DNA from: Bifidobacterium catulorum
GTDB lineage: Bacteria; Actinomycetota; Actinomycetes; Actinomycetales; Bifidobacteriaceae
DNA length: 64,000 nt
Reading direction: 5' to 3'
NCBI RefSeq assembly: GCF_003129925.1
Contig: NZ_QFFN01000009.1
Span: forward strand, 1 to 64,000
Position numbers and translations under genes: made by a program. Shown one piece after another: positions 15,581-23,614 of the stretch (positions are counted from its first letter, which is position 1; every line of letters begins with the position of its first letter). Under the pieces are notes generated by a model, which saw only the letters and a program-made list of their open reading frames with translations, had not been told where the DNA came from and did not search any database.

Positions 15581-18322
15581 ATGACTGACAATGCTGAAGG
15601 CGCCATCAGCGCCCATCTGACCGCCCTGCCCGACCGCGTGGGCGTGGACGGCCTCGAAGAGAAATGGACCAAGGCCTGGAACGACGCCCAGACCTACAAG
15701 TTCGGCAACACCCGCGACCGCAAGGCCGTGTACTCCATCGACACCCCGCCGCCCACCGTCTCCGGCCACCTGCACGTGGGGCACGTGTTCTCCTACACCC
15801 ACACCGACGTCATCGCCCGATACAAGCGCATGCGCGGATACGACGTGTTCTACCCGATGGGATGGGACGACAACGGCCTGCCGACCGAACGCCGCGTGCA
15901 GAACTACTACGGCGTGCGCGTCGACACGTCGCTCAAGTACGACCCCGACTTCAAGCCGCCGTTCGAAGGCACCGAAGGCAAGAAGATCCAGGCTAAGGAC
16001 CAGGTGCCCTGCTCCCGCCAGAACTTCATCGAACTGTGCGAGAAGCTCACCGCCCAGGACGAGAAGCAGTTCGAGGCGCTGTGGCGCGAACTCGGCCTGT
16101 CGATCGACTGGTCGCAGACCTACCACACCATCGGCGAGCATCCGCGCCGCGTGGCCCAGAAGGCGTTCCTGCGCAACCTCGCCCGTGGCGAGGCCTACCA
16201 GAAGGACGCCCCCGGCCTGTGGGACGTGACCTTCCAGACCGCCGTGGCCCAGGCCGAGCTCGAAAGCCGCGAATACGACGGCTTCTACCACAAGATCGCG
16301 TTCCGCTTCGAGGACGGCACGCCCATCTACATCGAAACCACCCGTCCGGAGCTGCTGGCCGCCTGCGGCGCCCTGATCGCCCACCCCGACGACGAGCGCT
16401 ACAAGCCGTATTTCGGCCAGTACGTGTACTCCCCGCTGTTCAAGGTCAAGGTGCCGATCCTGGCGCATAAGGCCGCCGAAATGGACAAGGGCGCCGGCAT
16501 CGCCATGTGCTGCACCTTCGGCGACGTGACCGACGTCGAATGGTGGCGTGACCTGAACCTGCCCACCCGTTCGATCATCCAGCGCAACGGCCGTATCGTG
16601 ATGAGCGTGCCCGACTGGATCGAGGACGAGGGCGGCCGCGCGATCTTCGAGGAGACCGAAGGCAAGACCACGTTCACGGCCCGCAAGATCATCGTGGACC
16701 ATCTGCGCGAATCCGGCGACATGGACGGCGAGCCGAAGCCGACCAAGCGTATGACGAACTTCTACGAGAAGGGCGACAAGCCGCTGGAGATCGTGACCTC
16801 CCGCCAGTGGTACCTCAAGAACGGCGGCACCGACGCCAAGCTGAACGCCGAGCTCATCGAACGCGGCAAGGAGCTCAACTTCCACCCCGACTTCATGCGC
16901 GTGCGCTACGACAACTGGGTGCATGGCCTCAACGGCGACTGGCTGATCTCCCGCCAGCGCTTCTTCGGCGTGCCGTTCCCGCTGTGGTACCCGGTGCTTG
17001 AGGACGGTTCGACCGACTACGACCACCCGATCACGCCGAGCGAGGACATCCTGCCGATCGATCCGACCACCGACGTGCCGGCCGGCTACACCGAGGACCA
17101 GCGCGACGTGCCCGGCGGCTTCACCGCCGAGAACGACATCATGGACACGTGGGCGACCTCTTCGCTCACCCCGCAGATCGTGACCCGCTGGGAGGAGCCC
17201 GGCGAGGAGAACGAGGCGCTGCACAAGGCCACATTCCCGATGGACCTGCGTCCGCAGGGACAGGACATCATCCGCACCTGGCTGTTCAGCACCGTGGACC
17301 GCGCGCACCTTGAGAACCATTGCCTGCCGTGGGCGCATGCCACGCTCTCCGGCTGGATCCTCGACCCCGACCACAAGAAGATGTCGAAGTCCAAGGGCAA
17401 CGTGGTCGTGCCGAACGAGCCGCTGAAGAAGTTCGGCGCCGACGCGGTGCGCTACTGGGCCGCCGCCGCACGCCTCGGACTCGACGCCACCTACGACGAG
17501 GGCCAGATGAAGATCGGCCGCCGTCTGGCGATCAAGCTGCTCAACGCCACCAAGTTCGCGCTGGCCATCGGCCGCGAGGACGAGAACCATCACGTGGGCG
17601 AATCCGCCGAAGCCGTGTGGAACCCGACCGACGTGACCGAACCGCTCGACCGCGCCGCCATGGCCAAGATGGCCTTCGTGGTGCGCACCGCCACCGACGC
17701 CATGGAGGCCTACGAGCACTCCAAGGCGCTGGAGATCATCGAAAGCTACTTCTGGCAGTTCTGCGACGACTACATCGAGCTGGTGAAGAACCGCGCCTAC
17801 GGCACGCCGGACGAGCATGGCAACGTTCCGAGCGAGAAGGCCGTGCTCTCCGCCCGCACCGCGCTGGGACTGGGTCTCGATGCGTTCGCCCGACTTCTTG
17901 CGCCGTACCAGCCGTACGCCACCGAAGAGGTGTGGCACTGGATGCACGACGGCGAAGGCTCCGTGCACCGCGCCGCATGGCCGACCCCGGAACCGTACGT
18001 CGTGGCCGCGTCCGGAGCCTCCCCGGAGATGCTCGCATGGGCGGGACGCGCCGTGGAGCAGCTGCGCAAGATCAAGTCCGAGGCCAAGGTCTCCATGAAG
18101 ACTCCAATCCTCTCCGTGGCGCTTTCCGCCGCGAAGGACGGCCTCGACGCGATCCGCGCCTCCCTCGGGGACATCGCGCAGGCCGGCCGCGTGGTCGGCA
18201 GGTTCGATCTGGTCGAGAAGCACGCCGAAGAGGCCGCTGCCGCCGATGAGTCCGACGACACCGTCGCCATCGAAACCAGCGAACTCGGAGAGCCCCCGGC
18301 CAAGAGGCCCAGGAAGAAGTAA
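15581..18322 (+). CDS. valS: Valyl-tRNA synthetase
   Basis: A 913-residue class I aminoacyl-tRNA synthetase charging tRNA-Val. The HIGH motif appears as HVGH (GHLHVGHVF, about 61-69) and KMSKS as KKMSKSKGNVV (about 602-612). The editing domain lies between them (IETTRPELLAACGALIAHPDD) and an anticodon-binding domain follows. The length fits actinobacterial ValS. TACACT at 15568-15573 ends seven bases before the ATG with no Shine-Dalgarno sequence, so leaderless. No T-box leader fits in the short upstream gap. It ends in a strong terminator. Confidence 0.97.
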   Translation: MTDNAEGAISAHLTALPDRVGVDGLEEKWTKAWNDAQTYKFGNTRDRKAVYSIDTPPPTVSGHLHVGHVFSYTHTDVIARYKRMRGYDVFYPMGWDDNGLPTERRVQNYYGVRVDTSLKYDPDFKPPFEGTEGKKIQAKDQVPCSRQNFIELCEKLTAQDEKQFEALWRELGLSIDWSQTYHTIGEHPRRVAQKAFLRNLARGEAYQKDAPGLWDVTFQTAVAQAELESREYDGFYHKIAFRFEDGTPIYIETTRPELLAACGALIAHPDDERYKPYFGQYVYSPLFKVKVPILAHKAAEMDKGAGIAMCCTFGDVTDVEWWRDLNLPTRSIIQRNGRIVMSVPDWIEDEGGRAIFEETEGKTTFTARKIIVDHLRESGDMDGEPKPTKRMTNFYEKGDKPLEIVTSRQWYLKNGGTDAKLNAELIERGKELNFHPDFMRVRYDNWVHGLNGDWLISRQRFFGVPFPLWYPVLEDGSTDYDHPITPSEDILPIDPTTDVPAGYTEDQRDVPGGFTAENDIMDTWATSSLTPQIVTRWEEPGEENEALHKATFPMDLRPQGQDIIRTWLFSTVDRAHLENHCLPWAHATLSGWILDPDHKKMSKSKGNVVVPNEPLKKFGADAVRYWAAAARLGLDATYDEGQMKIGRRLAIKLLNATKFALAIGREDENHHVGESAEAVWNPTDVTEPLDRAAMAKMAFVVRTATDAMEAYEHSKALEIIESYFWQFCDDYIELVKNRAYGTPDEHGNVPSEKAVLSARTALGLGLDAFARLLAPYQPYATEEVWHWMHDGEGSVHRAAWPTPEPYVVAASGASPEMLAWAGRAVEQLRKIKSEAKVSMKTPILSVALSAAKDGLDAIRASLGDIAQAGRVVGRFDLVEKHAEEAAAADESDDTVAIETSELGEPPAKRPRKK

Positions 18323-18363
18323 GTAGGCCAACAGGCCCGGCAACGGACTATTACGTAATTTCT

Positions 18364-18394
18364 GCTCCCCTCCATACAGGAGGGGAGCTTTTTT
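18364..18394 (+). terminator. Terminator of valS
   Basis: A perfect 10-bp stem GCTCCCCTCC / GGAGGGGAGC with loop ATACA is directly followed by six T residues. Its arms belong to the same sequence family as the dispersed hairpin repeat next to it. Confidence 0.92.
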
Positions 18395-18409
18395 GAAGGT
18401 CGTCGTCGG

Positions 18410-18554
18410 GGACCAAGAACGCAGCCCCTCAAACGGTTTCCGCCCCCCCCTGTAAGGAGGGGGGCTGCGTCCTTGGTCCTGAACTCCTCAAACTGTTTCC
18501 AGCTCCCCTCCTTACAGGAGGGGAGCTGTCCGCCGCAAGGCGGACTGAGGGGAG
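18410..18554. repeat. Nested inverted repeats and dispersed hairpin repeat, locus 2
   Basis: An outer 19-bp inverted repeat, GGACCAAGAACGCAGCCCC (18410-18428) with GGGGCTGCGTCCTTGGTCC (18461-18479), has one mismatch and encloses an inner CCCCCC/GGGGGG stem. A second hairpin, AGCTCCCCTCC / GGAGGGGAGCT, runs into the CCGC-CGCAAGG-CGGACTGAGGGGAG tail at 18501-18554 that is shared with loci near 150 and 48745. The element fills the convergent gap between valS and the chorismate mutase gene. Confidence 0.75.
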
Positions 18555-18618
18555 GTCCATCATCCCCACCCGCATTCACCCATACGAACCAGACGAAATC
18601 AGAACGCGGAATTCCACA

Positions 18619-19131
18619 TCACGCAAATACGTCGAGCACGCCCGGGTCTCCCCCGGCGTCGGCGATGCGCTTATGACGCTTCTTCGACTCGGTGACGACG
18701 AACTCGCGATACATCTCGGCGATGTTCGTGTCGAGTCCGGCATCGATGGCGATGCGCTGCAACCGGGCGATCTGGTAATCCTCCCGCTTGTAGTCGGCCG
18801 GTGCGAATCCGGCCCCCGCCTTGAGCACGCCCACGGCCGCCGTTGCCTTGAACCGTTCGGCCAGCAGATGGATCACGGCACCGTCGATGTTGTCGATGGT
18901 CTGACGCAGCGCTTCGATGCGCTTCACGGCCTCGGCCACTTCGGGATTGTTCGCGGCCGCCTCCTCGTCGATGGTGGACGATTTCTCGGCCTCGATCTCA
19001 TCGCTTACGGACGACGCCTGCGCAATCGCCGCGGCATCCAGCCGCCGGTCGGCCGCATCGGCGCCGGCCGCATTCGCATCGGTGGGGTTCTCCGCAGGCC
19101 GAAGCCAGTCACTGCTGTCGATATCGCTCAT
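18619..19131 (-). CDS. Chorismate mutase, AroQ type
   Basis: A 170-residue protein. The C-terminal 100 residues form the all-helical AroQ fold: RIEALRQTIDNIDGAVIHLL followed by AERFKATAAVGVLKA (chorismate-binding Arg and Lys), DYQIARLQRI, and MYREFVVTESKKRHK. It converts chorismate to prephenate, the entry to Phe and Tyr. The first 70 residues are acidic, Ala-rich and probably disordered. The start at 19131 is supported by TATTCT (minus strand) ending seven bases before the ATG, a leaderless pattern; longer in-frame starts have no support. It lies downstream of rho on the same strand. Confidence 0.88.
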   Translation of the reverse strand: MSDIDSSDWLRPAENPTDANAAGADAADRRLDAAAIAQASSVSDEIEAEKSSTIDEEAAANNPEVAEAVKRIEALRQTIDNIDGAVIHLLAERFKATAAVGVLKAGAGFAPADYKREDYQIARLQRIAIDAGLDTNIAEMYREFVVTESKKRHKRIADAGGDPGVLDVFA

Positions 19132-19263
19132 GGTTCCTAGAATATCCCGAACCTTGGGCGACGAACAGGAACCGAAACCGGTTTTTGGTTCCCATCCGTT
19201 ACGAAAGACACAACAAACGGGAACAGAAGCCGGTTCCCGGTTCCCATCCGCCCACAACGAACA

Positions 19264-19305
19264 AACGGATGGGAACCGAAACAGCCAGTTCGGTTCCCAT
19301 CCGTT
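19264..19305 (-). terminator. 17-bp perfect hairpin between rho and the chorismate mutase gene
   Basis: AACGGATGGGAACCGAA (19264-19280) pairs exactly with TTCGGTTCCCATCCGTT (19289-19305) around an 8-base loop, about 30 bases past the rho stop codon. Only a weak T tract follows on the minus strand (GTTTGTTCGTT). Further copies of GGTTCCCATCCG occur at about 19186 and 19231, so the element has been partly duplicated. Confidence 0.7.
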
Positions 19306-19336
19306 GCATATCAGGACATAATCGCGCTACAGACGC

Positions 19337-21319
19337 CTACTTCTGCGGCATGGTGGAGGTGATGGCGGCCAGGAACTCGCGGTTCGTGGCGGTCTTCTTC
19401 AGACGAGGCACCAGGGTCTGGTAGGCCTGCTCCGGCTCCATGCCTCCGAAGAGGCGACGCAGACGGTAGATGACGGCCAGCTCGTTCGGCGGCGTGATGA
19501 GCTCCTCGCGACGGGTGCCGGAGGCGTTGATGTCGATGGCCGGGAAGAGCCGCTTCTCGGAAAGCTCGCGGCTAAGACGCAGCTCCATGTTGCCGGTGCC
19601 CTTGAACTCCTCGAAGATCACCTCGTCCATCTTGGAACCGGTCTCGACCAGCGCGGAGGAGATGATCGTCAACGAGCCGCCGTTCTCGATGTTGCGGGCG
19701 GCGCCGAAGAACTTCTTCGGCGGGTACAGCGCCTGGGCGTCCACACCACCGGAGAGGATGCGACCGGATGCGGGCTGCGCGATGTTGTATGCGCGGGCGA
19801 GGCGGGTCATGGAGTCGAGCAGAACGACCACGTCCTGACCGAGTTCGACCAGACGCTTCGCACGTTCGATGGCCAGTTCGGCGACGATGGTGTGGTCGGA
19901 GGCCGGACGGTCGAAGGTCGAGGAGATGACCTCGCCCTGCACCGTGCGCTCCATGTCGGTGACCTCCTCGGGACGTTCGTCCACGAGCACGACCATGAGA
20001 TGCACCTCGGGGTTGTTGGCCGTGATGGAGTTGGCGATCTGCTGCAGCGTGATCGTCTTGCCTGCCTTCGGCGGCGAGACGATCAGGCCGCGCTGGCCCT
20101 TGCCGATCGGTGCCACGATGTCGATGAGACGCCCGGTGAGCTTGTTCGGCTGCGTCTCCATGCGCAGACGCTCCTGCGGATACAGCGGCGTAAGCTTGTT
20201 GAAGTGTGGACGCTGCTGCGCCTCCTCCACGCTCATGCCGTTGATCTTCTCGATGGACTGCAGCGGCACGAACTTCTGACGCTGGTTGCGACCGCCCTCG
20301 CGCGGCGGACGCGTGGTTCCCTGCACGGCGTCGCCCTTGCGCAGACCGTACTTCTTCACCTGTCCCATGGAGACGTATACGTCGTTCGGCCCCGGCAGGT
20401 AGCCGGAGGTGCGCACGAACGCATAGGACTCCAGCACGTCGATGATGCCGGCCACGGGGACCAGATCCTCGTTCTGCTGGAAGTCGTCGTGCGCGGCGCG
20501 ATCACCGCGGTCCGTCCGCATGGCGTCGTCGCGACGGTTGCGGCCCCGACGGTCGTCGTTGCGGTCGTTGCGGTTGCGACGATCGTTGCGATCGTTGCGA
20601 CCACGACGGAAATCTCGGTCGTCGTCCTCGTAGCGGTTCTCACGCGTGTCACGATCGCGGCCGTTGCGTTCGGCGCGGCGGTCGTCGTTGCGACCACGCT
20701 TGCCGCCCTTGCGGTCGGACGGACGGTCGGAACGGTCCGGCAGCGCGGCGAGGATGTCGCCGAGATCGCGCACACGGCCCTGTCCGCCGTGCGAGGCCGC
20801 GGTCTCGTCATCGGCGTTGTCCTTGCGGCGACGGATGCGCGGCAGGTCGAGGTCCAGGTCGAGTTTGCCGACGGAACCATGGTCGTCGCGCTCGGCGCGA
20901 TCGGCGTCCTTGTTCACGGCCTTGGCGGCGCGTGCACGACGCACGTCCTTCGGTTCGGGAAGATCGATATGCAGGTCGGGCAGGTCGGCATCCGACTTCG
21001 ATTCATGCGACGCGGCGGCCTTGCCGTTCTTCACGGCCGGCAGTTCGATGCCCACCGTCGTCTTGACGGTTTCGTCGGCCGCCGTCTCGGCCATCGCCTC
21101 CGTATTCTTCGGGGAGGTCTTCTTCGCCGCGGCCTTGGGCGCGGCCTTGGGCGCGCGCACGGTCACTCCGGCCGGCGGTTCGCCGCCGTTGCGCGCGGCT
21201 TCGATGGTGCTCAGCAATTCACCTTTGCGCATGGCGGAGGTTCCACGCAAACCCATCTGCTTGGCGAGCTCCTTGAGCTCCGGCAGCTTCATATCTGCAA
21301 GATTCTGGCTATCTGCCAC
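19337..21319 (-). CDS. rho: Transcription termination factor Rho
   Basis: A 660-residue hexameric RNA helicase that ends untranslated transcripts. The start is GTG at 21319 with AAAGG eight bases upstream, giving [19 protein letters not shown], a standard Rho N-terminus. An Ala/Lys-rich and then Arg/Asp/Asn-rich insertion (about residues 45-270, with many DR, RN and ND pairs) precedes the RNA-binding domain, as in other actinobacterial Rho. The Walker A motif is [12 protein letters not shown] and the Walker B strand is [15 protein letters not shown]. An antisense reading frame across the Arg/Asp repeats is a shadow. Confidence 0.96.
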   Translation of the reverse strand: MADSQNLADMKLPELKELAKQMGLRGTSAMRKGELLSTIEAARNGGEPPAGVTVRAPKAAPKAAAKKTSPKNTEAMAETAADETVKTTVGIELPAVKNGKAAASHESKSDADLPDLHIDLPEPKDVRRARAAKAVNKDADRAERDDHGSVGKLDLDLDLPRIRRRKDNADDETAASHGGQGRVRDLGDILAALPDRSDRPSDRKGGKRGRNDDRRAERNGRDRDTRENRYEDDDRDFRRGRNDRNDRRNRNDRNDDRRGRNRRDDAMRTDRGDRAAHDDFQQNEDLVPVAGIIDVLESYAFVRTSGYLPGPNDVYVSMGQVKKYGLRKGDAVQGTTRPPREGGRNQRQKFVPLQSIEKINGMSVEEAQQRPHFNKLTPLYPQERLRMETQPNKLTGRLIDIVAPIGKGQRGLIVSPPKAGKTITLQQIANSITANNPEVHLMVVLVDERPEEVTDMERTVQGEVISSTFDRPASDHTIVAELAIERAKRLVELGQDVVVLLDSMTRLARAYNIAQPASGRILSGGVDAQALYPPKKFFGAARNIENGGSLTIISSALVETGSKMDEVIFEEFKGTGNMELRLSRELSEKRLFPAIDINASGTRREELITPPNELAVIYRLRRLFGGMEPEQAYQTLVPRLKKTATNREFLAAITSTMPQK

Positions 21320-21549
21320 GTGTAATGCCTTTCGTCTGACCGTATGAACGATTGCCATATCAAAAATGACCCGGCAAACCGTATTCACAGGGTGTTCTGA
21401 CGCGATGCACATGCTTCCTCGATGAGCACTACCTCACCTTGAGCATTATCTCGTCATCGAAATCCCGAACTACAGAATCCGTTCGGAACTGCCCTCACTA
21501 TACGACGACTCACCGACCAGCGCAAAATCGGCGTTCGTCGCCCTGACCA
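21320..21549. other. Upstream region of rho
   Basis: No gene is seen. It should hold the rho promoter and leader; I cannot assign hexamers with confidence. Confidence 0.4.
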
Positions 21550-21739
21550 ACGTCAATCGGACGATTTCCTGGGACGACGACGGAAAAACCACGTTTCTCA
21601 CGCGTCGTCCTTCGCATATCGGATACTTCGTTTTTCACATCGTTGCAATTCCGCGGTTCTTGGTTTTCCGACGAGGAACATTCCAAGGACAACGACGAAA
21701 AAACCACGTTTTCCAAGCGTCGTCCTTCGTGGATATGCG
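21550..21739. repeat. 190-bp dispersed direct repeat, copy A
   Basis: This stretch recurs at 26914-27102 in the same orientation with two substitutions and a one-base length difference. Each copy holds two internal near-repeats of about 44 bases (GACGACGACGGAAAAACCACG... and AACGACGAAAAAACCACG...), each able to fold through GACGACG / CGTCGTC arms, around a unique middle. The two copies bracket the MFS / alpha-galactosidase / LacI cassette. Short reading frames inside it repeat the same peptide and are not convincing genes. Confidence 0.9.
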
Positions 21740-21942
21740 GAGATATACGGAATATCCAGACATGAGAAATATAAGAGATATGCAGGCAGACGGGGACATG
21801 AGAAATATACGCATATACGCATATACGGCATACGTGAAAGTTCGCAGCTATGTGCAGCCATGCGACACGCCCACATCTCCGGACACCATCTCACTATGCA
21901 GACGCCTCTGACATCCTTGTCATGCAAGGCATGCGTCAACGA
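21740..21942. other. AT-rich spacer with short direct repeats
   Basis: No gene is seen. The segment is unusually AT-rich for the window and repeats GACATGAGAAATATA (about 21760 and 21796) and CATATACG. It separates repeat copy A from the MFS terminator. Confidence 0.5.
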
Positions 21943-21980
21943 CGAAACGGCCCCGCCGTCAATTCGGCAGGACCGTTTCG
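21943..21980 (-). terminator. Terminator-like hairpin after the MFS gene
   Basis: CGAAACGG...CGCCG pairs with CGGC...CCGTTTCG around AATT, 44 bases past the stop codon on the minus strand. The T tract is poor, so Rho-assisted termination is possible. Confidence 0.6.
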
Positions 21981-22023
21981 CCAAAACATGGCACACGGCG
22001 GACACAAGTCGCCGTCCGTCACA

Positions 22024-23352
22024 TCAATTGGCGTTTCTGATGCGTGTGGCGATGAGTGCGCCGATGCTGCAGAACACGCCCATGGCGATGAATATGAATC
22101 CGTAGTTGTGGGTGATCATCACGATGGTGGCGGCGATGGTCGGGGCCACGGTCTGCGGGCCCGCATCGGCGAAGTTGATGACGCCAAGGTCGCGGGCCGC
22201 GGTCTCGTGCGAGGGCAGAACGCGGGCGACCAGCGCCTTGTCGACGGAGTTGTAGGTGCCCAAGCCGATGCCGATGATGGCGCAGGAGAACAGCAGCGCC
22301 GGCCAGGAGGGGATGAAGAACATCACGAGAGCCGGGATGACCCATAGCAACGCCGCGCCGATGACGAAGATCTTGATCCTGCCGAGCCTATCGGATATGA
22401 AGCCGCCTATCAGCGAGCAGGTGAGGTTGCCCACGGTGATCACCATGGTGACGACGGCCATGCCCGCGGTCGCCGCCTTCATCGACCCGTCGCCGTAGTG
22501 GATGTATTCCTGCAGGGTGTAGATCATGTATCCGGTGATCATGTAGTAGGAGCCGAGCACGCAGAACCGGCTGGCGAAGGTGAGCCAGAAATCGTGAGCG
22601 CGGGCGGTGAAGAGCACGTCACGCTGCCCCTTGGCCCTTGTCGGGCGCTTCTTCCCGGAGTCGACTTTGGCGCTGGTGTTCCGGATGTCCTTGGTGGTGA
22701 AGAAATAGAGGATTCCGGCCACGGCGCAGATAACGCCCGGAATCATGTACTTCACCGTCAACGAGTCGATGTATCCCATGATGACCACGCCGAACGCGGA
22801 GCCACCGAACTGCGAGACCGCATACACACCGGACAGGAATCCACGATGATTCTCCGGGGTGCGTTCGGGGATGAACGCCGCCAGATTCACCTGCATCATG
22901 TTCAACGGCCACATGCAGACGGCCCAGGTGATGACCAGCATGGTCACGGAACCGCTCATCGCCATCGGGAACAGGCATATCAGCGAGAAGACCGCGCCGA
23001 TCATGATCCATATGTTGCGCTTGCCGAACGGCAGATGCACGCGATCGGCAATCCATCCCGTGACGGGCTGCGCAATCATCGACGAGAACGCGCCGACGCC
23101 CGTGACGACCGCCAGCTGGGCGACACGGTTCTGGGGGCCGGCGAGCACATCGACATGGGTGGCGAGAAGTACCTGCAGTACGGCGCCGTATACCGAGCAT
23201 AGGCCGAAATTGGCTATGACGAACGCGATGTACGTCCACAACGTCGTGGGGACGCTCCTGTCCGGCTCGAAGGTGCCGGACATCCTGTCGTCGGCATGTT
23301 CCACGGCTGACGGAGGAATGTCCGTCTTCTCGTCATGTGTTGTGTCTTCCAT
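22024..23352 (-). CDS. Major facilitator superfamily transporter, probable galactoside permease
   Basis: A 442-residue membrane protein with about 12 helices and a central loop rich in basic residues (DIRNTSAKVDSGKKRPTRAKGQR). The MFS loop 2-3 signature appears as GWIADRVHLPFGKRN and is echoed in the second half as GGFISDRLGRIK. The start at 23352 has GGAGAG seven bases upstream. It is divergent from an alpha-galactosidase gene, and operators lie in the shared promoter region. Import of an alpha-galactoside such as melibiose or raffinose is inferred from this context only. Confidence 0.85.
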   Translation of the reverse strand: MEDTTHDEKTDIPPSAVEHADDRMSGTFEPDRSVPTTLWTYIAFVIANFGLCSVYGAVLQVLLATHVDVLAGPQNRVAQLAVVTGVGAFSSMIAQPVTGWIADRVHLPFGKRNIWIMIGAVFSLICLFPMAMSGSVTMLVITWAVCMWPLNMMQVNLAAFIPERTPENHRGFLSGVYAVSQFGGSAFGVVIMGYIDSLTVKYMIPGVICAVAGILYFFTTKDIRNTSAKVDSGKKRPTRAKGQRDVLFTARAHDFWLTFASRFCVLGSYYMITGYMIYTLQEYIHYGDGSMKAATAGMAVVTMVITVGNLTCSLIGGFISDRLGRIKIFVIGAALLWVIPALVMFFIPSWPALLFSCAIIGIGLGTYNSVDKALVARVLPSHETAARDLGVINFADAGPQTVAPTIAATIVMITHNYGFIFIAMGVFCSIGALIATRIRNAN

Positions 23353-23389
23353 CTTTGACTCTCCTTTGAGGACGATAACATCCACCACT

Positions 23390-23427
23390 ATGTGAAAATG
23401 TTTACATAACGAATGTAAGTGTTTTCA
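23390..23427 (-). promoter_or_regulatory. Two LacI-type operators at the MFS promoter
   Basis: ATGTGAAAATGTTTACAT (23390-23407) and TGTAAGTGTTTTCA (23414-23427) are imperfect palindromes of the LacI-family type, 38 to 75 bases upstream of the MFS start. The LacI gene of the same cassette is the obvious candidate regulator. Confidence 0.6.
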
Positions 23428-23506
23428 AAAGCAATGTCAAATCATGTTGGAATACGTTACGACATGCATAAAAATATTGGAATTACAGTGTTTTAATATC
23501 GCTATC

Positions 23507-23534
23507 TTGATTTTTTCAAAAAAAGTGCTGTAAT
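23507..23534 (+). promoter_or_regulatory. Predicted promoter of the alpha-galactosidase gene
   Basis: TTGATT and TGTAAT are 16 bases apart and lie just upstream of the operator block at 23550, so a bound repressor would block early transcription. Confidence 0.4.
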
Positions 23535-23549
23535 GGTTGCATCACCAAA

Positions 23550-23586
23550 ATGTAAACGGTGACATTTGCATAACGGCATTATGCAA
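23550..23586 (+). promoter_or_regulatory. Double operator upstream of the alpha-galactosidase gene
   Basis: ATGTAAACGGTGACAT (23550-23565) is a LacI-type palindrome with a central CG. It is immediately followed by a perfect inverted repeat TTGCATAA-N5-TTATGCAA (23566-23586). Both sit between the predicted promoter and the ribosome-binding site AAAGGAG. Confidence 0.7.
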
Positions 23587-23614
23587 ACATTTTTCCGCAA
23601 AGGAGCGAATCATC

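Noticed and set aside
15554-18343. 929-codon minus-strand reading frame opposite valS
   Set aside because: Its translation is low-complexity His/Gly/Val-rich, as expected for the antisense of GC-rich coding DNA. It covers an unmistakable valS and has no start signals.
21510-22005. Short minus-strand frames inside repeat copy A (and the matching ones in copy B)
   Set aside because: The same peptide words (RRTT, KRGF) come from the repeated DNA in both copies; there is no ribosome site and no consistent length.
23537-23614. Upstream ATG as alpha-galactosidase start
   Set aside because: It would add 26 residues unlike GH36 N-termini, would place the operators inside the coding region, and has no ribosome site, while AAAGGAG precedes the ATG at 23615.
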